Assembly: GCA_039105265.1 (NCBI GenBank) | Contig: JAPFFF010000011.1 | Location: 1,364,001-1,428,000, forward strand | From: Tritrichomonas musculus | Lineage: Eukaryota; Parabasalia; Tritrichomonadida; Tritrichomonadidae | Direction: 5' to 3' | Length of the DNA stretch: 64,000 nucleotides | Part shown: positions 59,101 through 64,000 of the stretch, in pieces | Layout: each line of letters starts with the position of its first letter | How positions within the stretch are numbered: the stretch's first letter is position 1 | The notes under the pieces: model-generated | Database searches by the model: none | The model's input: only the letters and a program-made list of their open reading frames with translations | What the model was told of the DNA's origin: nothing | Translations under genes and position numbers: made by a program

Positions 59101-59750
59101 CATTCTCACATGTATGGAAGTTATTTTGGAATAGCCAGGCTTATTCTGATCCCGTTATTCAAACTCTCAAGAGAGCTACCAATTATCTTACTGTTGCTAA
59201 TACCATATTCATATACTATTTCGACCAACCAATGAAGTATTCTGTTGAACAATCACAAGAATTTGGTGGAAAATTCCTTACATATGCAAAATGGGCTACA
59301 TGGCGTCGTGTAAATAAGGATAAATATAATGCAAGTTTGGGTCCTGCTGTTGTAAAGTTCGTAAATACAGTTATTGGCTCAGCTGTTAATCTAGAAACTG
59401 GAGACTTGGCTGGAGAAGACAGTAGTAAATGGCATCCAAAACTCCAACAATTAATCAAGTTTATAGAAACAATTATATTTGATTGGGGATTTGGTATGTC
59501 AATACGAGAGGGAATGACTAGGAATATGAATCAACCATCACCATTTGAAGATCTTGCTAATGATATGTATGCTGGTCAATTACAGGATATCAAGAAGGAT
59601 TGGTCCCAAATGGTTTCAGTCCATATTCAAAATATCATATATCAACCAAAGAGTGGATATCTGAAGTATAAGGCGGAAGCAGAAGTAGCCAAAAATAAAC
59701 GTCGTGATGAAGCCAAAGTTTTGGTTAATGCGAAAAATGAATATTATTAG
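56196..59750 (+). CDS. Large virion-like protein with four helical repeats (1184 aa, copy D)
   Basis: Four ~80-aa repeats at about residues 12-100, 108-195, 247-330 and 425-507, each with IIN-x-MI-x-VIN-(N/D)-x2-LY and ending in (Y/N)YLK-type motifs, separated by Pro/Glu-rich linkers (PQPKPP, PMVPSQ, PGDPIMVPS). Repeats 3 and 4 are nearly identical at DNA level over 57000-57060 and 57520-57580. Then an acidic region, the family core (FLDIIINGNYRVKYIPNAAS; DLNGDQVDDIVLVDKRG; NGYKLVLASPYKK) at about 800-890 and the C-terminal domain. Homologues: 823 aa in C and the split gene of A. Confidence 0.7.
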   Translation: MLTRIDNEVKSARDRNILKFIYTECKATDDIINAMIGVINDRNLYGDKVLSKFLELKRSWPNQGSYPIEADQVERTKDRLSYRLREFQYELRNYLKNSEDPSKYEYYQNKVQNNKLRGTLRLLYVICSVSKEIIDNMIHVINNPDLYNDEIRQSLKNIDDMCNGFNRSNAGVKQTLKQRLKDNTATYFTNPNLYLKPQPKPPQIPLSGFPGLEPQGDPSEVPIVVIPETPPGNPIEDSGEEEAYSEVKYSVYRKLLKRLSRECGVPNAWINNMIQVINNPELYVDEMNVIDEMRRSCAQVNLEDPRSVASLKNLLYQKAAMYFRDPNKYLKPKAKPQPKPPMVIPEAPPMVPSQEIQAKSLSKPPMAPPGDPIMVPSPKPPGDPIMVPSQKPKAEPSEDSDEEDDATALSPSGDEEEEAYSEVPSKYRGLLMYLYTVCGISDEIINNMIQVINNPELYVDEIVNEIVEMRRNWVSTDSNDRSQAANLKKRLTLSATTYFKYPKQYLKPPGDPSEVPIVVIPEELPNRQPVDPEFEEEEEEREFQATSPVIEFPRADRIDHDMNILRTRRILPDEIIEVLPKYYHIADNPEWAPRALHPLEIREVRDMVDDIIHNLDSIAEDRSLTIESPKAEAEVSNIRRYINKIRVYEGIESDFEKDVNRGNTNNNIFSSPKETMEVPNANDNDAPAAEDIDDDDYHFDVDLSDVKADNQFKYARTPARQKSGKSRTHNYDELHIAPESVLRPAKINKSEDIAIYNPNVRIQGSSRGPRGDLNYGVITDRISDRYGSLSLTGNSAQRKQNFLDIIINGNYRVKYIPNAASRDTAQEYCKNHLDKDGTPKYRLLGTNARDPLRNKITDLNGDQVDDIVLVDKRGVPAIVNGYKLVLASPYKKVWKTTHATREDRLREPFNEWLAKQFSKSIDSVNWREGKYVLSETEAMQKLTSVYGKKGLPKPRISKRLTPNGYWASAFSHVWKLFWNSQAYSDPVIQTLKRATNYLTVANTIFIYYFDQPMKYSVEQSQEFGGKFLTYAKWATWRRVNKDKYNASLGPAVVKFVNTVIGSAVNLETGDLAGEDSSKWHPKLQQLIKFIETIIFDWGFGMSIREGMTRNMNQPSPFEDLANDMYAGQLQDIKKDWSQMVSVHIQNIIYQPKSGYLKYKAEAEVAKNKRRDEAKVLVNAKNEYY

Positions 59751-59754
59751 ACAA

Positions 59755-61241
59755 TTACTCCTTGTGATATTTTCTTTGATAAAACCTATTGTTAGCCATT
59801 ATTTTTGCCGTTTCATCCTGTTGTTGGTCAGTCGATTTAATGACTTCCATTGGCTCGTATATGAATGTGGGATCATCAATATTCCCACTGGTTTTTGGAG
59901 TACCTTCTATATAAAATGATTTGCCAAAGCTTACCAGTCTATCGCGATTACCATCTGTGGATTCACGTGATGGTGATTTAGGATGACTGTTTGTGGCTCG
60001 CTTAGCATGTTGCTTGAGAGCTGGCAATGATTTTGTATAGACATTGTACTCTTGTACGGAACCATTCTTCTTAACCATTCGAATTGGTACGGTTTGTGGT
60101 ATAGTAGGTTCCAGAACTGGGTTTCCAGGTACTGGTTTGCCAGGTTGAGCATATGTGTTTGGATCAAATATTTTTTCATTGAAATTCTGCTTATTATTAC
60201 TTCGGGGTCGAGCTTCGGGTATCACTGATTCTGTAAACTCAATACCATCACTGCTCTCATCATCACTAGAGATGGATACAATCGTATTGGTGGAGTCACG
60301 CTTGGGGGATGTATGACTGGAGGTTCTACTGGAGGTCTGACTGGATGGTGTTTTAGAACTATCGCGCTTAGGGGATTTACGACCCAATGTAGGTGTTGTG
60401 ATTGTAGACATATCAAACCTAATCGGTGGTGATTTATATGTTGATGCATCAACTCGCATTGGAGGTGGGGGTACAAATTGGGGTGCATTTGGAGGAGGAG
60501 GTGGGATTACCCCTGTTGGTATTGAACGTGGGATTACCCCTGTTGGTTGCATTGGGGTGCATATGGAGGAGCATATGGAGGAACTGGAGGTGGCTTCACA
60601 AATGGAGGTTGCATTGGACGTGGTGGGATTACCGCGATTGGATCTCCTGTTGGTTGCATTGGGGGTACTGCGATTGGATCTCCTGCTGTTGGCATTGGAC
60701 GTGGGATTACCCCTGTTGGTTGCATTGGTTGAGGTGCAAAGTATTGATGGTATTTGTCATTTTGGCGTTTGGGGTCTGGAGTTGGAGGTAGATGTTTGAT
60801 CACAATATCAGGAATATATTCCTTGTGATGGAGTATTGGTATATTAAATCTCTCATTATCATAAACACCTGAACGTACGATAACATTTTTACGGACTATA
60901 CTGTCGAATTCATCATATGGGGCAGCAATAAATACATTATTTGGCAGCTGCATAAAATTATTGTTTTCTCGAAGAAAATATACAAACCGTATACCATTTG
61001 ATGTTTCAGCTTCATCCCAAATAATACTGGGTTCTCTCTCATAATTCCTTAGGAAGAATAGGAAGCCATGTAATTTGGGTTCAAGTGAACCTCCACGCAT
61101 AGAGCTTACGATTTTGGGTAGACCTATATCTTTAACGAATATATACTTATTGTCATTTGTATGGCTAGCATATACCCCATTTATATACTTATTTTCAATG
61201 CTTTTATATTGACCTGGATATAGGTATATTTTTCCATTCAT
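59755..61241 (-). pseudogene. Proline-rich two-part protein of element D, frameshifted
   Basis: First part from ATG 61241: MNGKIYLYPGQYKSIENKYI, a ~150-aa domain with FLFFLRNYEREPS and NVFIAAPYDEF, then Pro-rich repeats (MQPTGVIPRPMPTAGDP...). That frame stops at 60534 in the repeats, and the second frame (open from 60552) carries on with the same repeat type (MQPTGVIPR, PTGVIPPPP) and a Ser/Thr-rich, basic C-terminal part to 59755. A one-base change in the repetitive tract explains it. Position equals the 322/333/405-aa genes of the other elements. Function unknown. Confidence 0.65.
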
Positions 61242-61279
61242 TTACCCAAAAATAAACTCCTATATGGTCCATACGGTGG

Positions 61280-61612
61280 TCAATAGATTAGCAAGCACGA
61301 TAGCACGAATGCATCGGGTTTTATCTCATTACCATACAGGTCTGTGAACCATATTTTGAAATCCCGTTTGGTCCTATTGAGCATCTCATATTTGCGATAC
61401 TTGGTTTGCCGTCTGTTGGCTAGCATTATGAAGTGGTCACAGTATGGGTCGAATTCAACAATATCCGAGTGTACCATCAAATCACCGATGATGGTCTTAT
61501 TCAGGATAGCTCCCACATACTGCACTACGATGTACTTCTTATTGCGACTATATATGAAGTCCTCAGGTAGCTTAAACTCGGTGGTCTGTGTATGGAAATA
61601 GCGCTTTGGCAT
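61280..61612 (-). CDS. Conserved ~110-aa element protein (copy D)
   Basis: MPKRYFHTQTTEFKLPEDFI, NKKYIVVQYVGAI, GDLMVHSDIVE, FIMLANRRQTKYRKYE, WFTDLYGNEI, end SCLLIY. Shortest N-terminus of the four. Starts 3 bp after the integrase stop. Confidence 0.8.
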   Translation of the reverse strand: MPKRYFHTQTTEFKLPEDFIYSRNKKYIVVQYVGAILNKTIIGDLMVHSDIVEFDPYCDHFIMLANRRQTKYRKYEMLNRTKRDFKIWFTDLYGNEIKPDAFVLSCLLIY

Positions 61613-61615
61613 TTA

Positions 61616-62842
61616 TTAGATAGCAAAGTACTGCTTATAGTCTTTACCTAGTGATGCATAATTGGGTGCCACGAATCGGGTATACATAATGGGGACAGTT
61701 ACGGTAGCTCGCTCATCATCAGACTTAGGCGTTCGACCAGTTGTGGTTTTGGTATACGGTACATAGAACGCAGTTCCTGCTTGATTATCATCATTCAACT
61801 GGAATCTATGATATGGCTTCAGCAATTTGCATTCGACGTTCCCATTATGGTATCTTATGAATTCGGCAATCTCATTGAATATGCGCCTATGCTTCTCATG
61901 CTTCTTCTCAGTTTTGGATGTATCGTAATGGACCAATATGATATTGCCCTTGCAATAGCTCAGTAGTCCACCCATTTGCATATTATTTTTGATTCGACGT
62001 AGCCTCCGTTGGCAATCCCTGATGTATCTCCATTCCAAATCAGGGTTGTGTTGCATTTGATTGGGTGTGTAGTATATCCACTTGGGTTCCCTTGCTAGAT
62101 ACGAGTCATATTGGGTTCCATCACCTGGATAATTGGGATTGGGCATTCGTAGAGACCGATGTGGTGTGTTGTTATAGAAGTGGACCATCTGTTGCATCAG
62201 GTATGGGTCTCCAATCCGACGATTATCTAAACCGAATGCATTACGGAGTGTCCTGATGGTTGCATCAACGATTTTGTGAGCGTTGTTGTGTTTGGATTTA
62301 TCGACAATCACTGCATTACGGTCAATCAACACATTTTTGGTACCTCTGTATTTATTTCTGGATGGATTGTAGCGGCCAAGTATATCAAGCACTTTGAGTA
62401 GGTTATTCTCACCATCGCATTTGATGGTATTGAATTTGAAGTCATCGTATTTCTCAAGAATGATTTTGGTGTATGCAGTCTTGATGGTATCAGCTAGTCT
62501 GTTCTTAAGCGGTTCCACAATTAGATACCGTGTGTTGACATTCACCATGATGAGGTAAATGGTTTCATGGACTACCACGAACTCGGTTCCATTAGCCCTT
62601 GTGGTGTAATTCGCAAACATCAAATCGACTTCCCAGCATCCGGGTTCCAATGAGAAATCCGGTTTTGAATAGGGATTGCATGATTTCAATTTGAAGTCCT
62701 TCACGAATGGCTCATGATGAGTTTCTGGGTTGATGATGAACTGCGATGGGTCCAATTTCGATATCTTGGATTTGAATGGGTACTTGAGCAACGAATTGTA
62801 CTTATTGTCGAATATCTTGAGCGATTTCCTGTTGTCAGTCAT
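61616..62842 (-). CDS. Polinton integrase, copy D (intact)
   Basis: 408 aa. WEVDLMF, IKCDGENNLL and HKIVDATIRTLRNAF hold the three acids (third again Asp). C-terminal GGLLSYCKGNIILVHYDTSK and KKHEKHRRIFNEIAEFIRYH. Most diverged of the four copies, in line with D's different base composition. Confidence 0.85.
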   Translation of the reverse strand: MTDNRKSLKIFDNKYNSLLKYPFKSKISKLDPSQFIINPETHHEPFVKDFKLKSCNPYSKPDFSLEPGCWEVDLMFANYTTRANGTEFVVVHETIYLIMVNVNTRYLIVEPLKNRLADTIKTAYTKIILEKYDDFKFNTIKCDGENNLLKVLDILGRYNPSRNKYRGTKNVLIDRNAVIVDKSKHNNAHKIVDATIRTLRNAFGLDNRRIGDPYLMQQMVHFYNNTPHRSLRMPNPNYPGDGTQYDSYLAREPKWIYYTPNQMQHNPDLEWRYIRDCQRRLRRIKNNMQMGGLLSYCKGNIILVHYDTSKTEKKHEKHRRIFNEIAEFIRYHNGNVECKLLKPYHRFQLNDDNQAGTAFYVPYTKTTTGRTPKSDDERATVTVPIMYTRFVAPNYASLGKDYKQYFAI

Positions 62843-62870
62843 TTAATGTGCAAAAATAGTGGTCTCAATC

Positions 62871-62950
62871 GGTCTGGTAGAATTCTACCACACCCCATAT
62901 TTAGTGGTTATCTCCATGAAATCTGGGTCTGCGGGAAATCCCGTCGACCC
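62871..62950. repeat. Two palindromes after the integrase start, matching 53631-53711 in inverse order
   Basis: 62871-62894 with core GGTAGAATTCTACC and 62925-62950 with arms GGGTC/GACCC and CGGGA/TCCCG. Linkers include CCCCATATTTAGTGGTTATC twice (62894-62913 and 62948-62967). Lies exactly where the gene block orientation changes. Confidence 0.85.
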
Positions 62951-62955
62951 CATAT

Positions 62956-63189
62956 TTAGTGGTTATCGCTTGATAATTCAGCGAGCTCATTCTCGAGTTT
63001 GGCGACCTTCTCCTTCAGACTATTGATGTCCTCAATCAGTGATTCACGAACGGCTAGTCCATTGCTACCCAGCATACCCCCTTTGATGTTATTGAGGTGG
63101 CCCTTATACATATAGCACTTCTCCTTGAGATCGTGTTTGATGCGCTTAAGCTCTGGAATCTCCTTCTTGTATTCACCCAATTCAGTCAT
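62956..63189 (-). CDS. 77-aa coiled-coil protein (copy D)
   Basis: MTELGEYKKEIPELKRIKHD, GMLGSNGLAVRESLIEDINS, heptad tail KVAKLENELAELSSDNH. The stop codon region overlaps the palindromic linker. On the minus strand next to integrase, whereas A has the block in the opposite orientation. Confidence 0.75.
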   Translation of the reverse strand: MTELGEYKKEIPELKRIKHDLKEKCYMYKGHLNNIKGGMLGSNGLAVRESLIEDINSLKEKVAKLENELAELSSDNH

Positions 63190-63223
63190 TTAGATATGAA
63201 AAAAAGTGTTTTTTCAAGATTAA

Positions 63224-63451
63224 ATGTCATATGAGGAACGCCGTGTATTAAGAGATTCAAATGGGCTTACGTATTTCAATCACCTGGAACGTCACATGCG
63301 AAATAGGCGAACTATGAGTTGTACCAAACCCACAGTCCCAAAATATGAAGATAAGGGGTGTGTTGTGCATGACCCAATCATCAAGTCAACATCATCAACT
63401 CTACACCGCTCACTCAATCACCAGGTAATCCCAAATAATTCCAAGATCTAA
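63224..63451 (+). CDS. 75-aa conserved basic protein (copy D)
   Basis: MSYEERRVLRDSNGLTYFNH, NRRTMSCTKPTVPKYEDKG, end LNHQVIPNNSKI. Stop overlaps that of the convergent neighbour by 4 bp, as in element C. Confidence 0.7.
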   Translation: MSYEERRVLRDSNGLTYFNHLERHMRNRRTMSCTKPTVPKYEDKGCVVHDPIIKSTSSTLHRSLNHQVIPNNSKI

Positions 63452-63881
63452 TGCCTCAGGAGACTGTTCACTGCATCAGTACACTCATTCACAGTACTGG
63501 TGAGCTGATTTATTTTTGTGGTGATCACGCCAATGGTGTTCTCCAGAGTGGTAATCCGTTTGGTGTATTCATCAACTGTTGACTGCAATGCATTGATGTC
63601 AGCTCGAATGCTTGCCAATTGGATCTCCACCAGGTTGTCACTATCGGATGGCTTGGTGATCTTCTTGAGAAACACATTACTAGAGCCATCCTTGCCAGTG
63701 CGTTTGGTAATCCTGTACTCGCATTCGGGGTGATTATTTTGTAGGTTTTATTGAGGTAATTGGTGGTCTTCTCATTGAACATATCCTTGTACTTCTGGTA
63801 GAACAGGTCGAACTCCTCTACTGAGTTGAACGTGCGTTGCTCCATCTTGTTATCATTTATAACCCTAATATCCGTATTCAT
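63448..63881 (-). pseudogene. 156-aa-type protein, copy D, frameshifted
   Basis: ATG 63881 gives MNTDIRVINDNKMEQRTFNS, VEEFDLFYQKYKDMF and YLNKTYKIITP; the frame then leaves homology near 63730. The other frame carries the rest (FLKKITK and a coiled coil to 63448). One base missing in ATCACCCCGAATG-type sequence would account for it. Confidence 0.75.
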
Positions 63882-63931
63882 TTCAAAACGGACAAAAATA
63901 TATTCATATGTATGTGGATATTCTATGATGA

Positions 63932-64000
63932 TCAAACCTTGTCCAGTATGGATTTGCCTATATCATTAGCTTTGCTTACGTAATTGAGTCCAGTGCTGAT
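63932..64000 (-). CDS. 86-aa-type amphipathic protein, C-terminal end (partial, copy D)
   Basis: Minus-strand reading STGLNYVSKANDIGKSILDK before TGA matches the C-terminus of the A and B copies (TGLN...GKSI). The rest lies outside the window; MCP is expected divergently beyond it. Confidence 0.7.
   Translation of the reverse strand: MSTGLNYVSKANDIGKSILDKV

Larger units (their letters stand above)
51430..64000. mobile_element. Maverick/Polinton element D (right end outside window)
   Basis: Left terminus starts AGTAGTGATGGGTGTTCCGA. Coding sequences use visibly more G/C at third positions and the intergenic regions are less AT-rich than in A-C, so D belongs to another lineage. Order: 105-aa gene, KilA-N, PolB remnant, fibre, 1184-aa protein, proline-rich protein, ~110-aa protein, integrase, then the small-gene block in inverted orientation with MCP expected beyond 64000. 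Confidence 0.75.

Noticed and set aside
1-64000. Adenovirus-type cysteine protease, usual in Polintons
   Set aside because: No frame shows the His...Asp/Glu...Gln...Cys arrangement in a protein of suitable size. I could not identify one.
1-64000. CRISPR arrays, tRNA or rRNA genes, bacterial-type operons
   Set aside because: No regularly spaced repeats, no cloverleaf or rRNA sequence seen. The 12-bp tandem at 39771-39820 and the 105-bp coiled-coil repeats are not CRISPR-like.

Overview
The window is AT-rich eukaryotic DNA, apparently intron-free, packed with copies of Maverick/Polinton elements (large DNA transposons that are also virus-like and carry capsid genes). The same gene set recurs four times: protein-primed family B DNA polymerase (PolB), retrovirus-type integrase, double-jelly-roll-like major capsid protein (MCP), FtsK/HerA-type packaging ATPase, a fibre-like protein, a KilA-N protein and about ten small conserved proteins. 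Dense Mavericks with capsid genes, very short 5' leaders and a coiled-coil host gene fragment fit a trichomonad such as Trichomonas vaginalis. This is an inference; the window contains no host marker gene.

Layout. Element A (1 to about 19.2 kb; left end outside the window): PolB, HNH nuclease, a 354-aa gene flanked by inverted repeats, fibre, a large virion-like protein split by a 2.68-kb insertion with a 9-bp target duplication (Mutator-like), integrase, MCP and small genes. Element B (about 19.28 to 30.354 kb): truncated on the left, then integrase, KilA-N, MCP, a 784-bp inverted duplication that displaces the MCP 5' end, small genes, ATPase and a right terminus. B lies inside the ATPase gene of element C. 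Element C (30.355 to 50.508 kb): ATPase remnant, small genes, MCP, integrase, an 823-aa protein, fibre and a right terminus. Its MCP is interrupted by a 6,595-bp element (33448-40042) with about 0.43-kb terminal inverted repeats and a 6-bp target duplication. That element carries its own 1600-aa PolB and one other gene, and no integrase, capsid or ATPase. About 0.9 kb of target DNA (50.509-51.429 kb) separates C from element D (51.430 kb to beyond the right edge): KilA-N, a PolB C-terminal remnant, an 802-aa fibre, a 1184-aa protein, integrase and an inverted block of small genes.

Common element map, from one end to the other: PolB / (HNH) / fibre <> large virion-like protein / proline-rich or 333-405-aa protein / ~113-aa protein / integrase / (KilA-N) / MCP <> 86-aa amphipathic protein / 156-aa protein > < 77-aa protein / coiled-coil protein / ~200-aa protein / small membrane protein / ATPase. 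Integrase and PolB serve mobility and replication; MCP, the amphipathic protein, the fibre and probably the large protein would form the particle; the ATPase would package DNA. No adenovirus-type protease was recognised.

Every element carries at least one lesion (nonsense codon, frameshift, nested insertion or inversion), so these are recent fossils. The most unusual features are the stand-alone PolB element and a dispersed set of short perfect hairpins. The hairpins lie both between and inside genes, and at equivalent positions in related copies they can keep their base pairing while their arm sequence differs.
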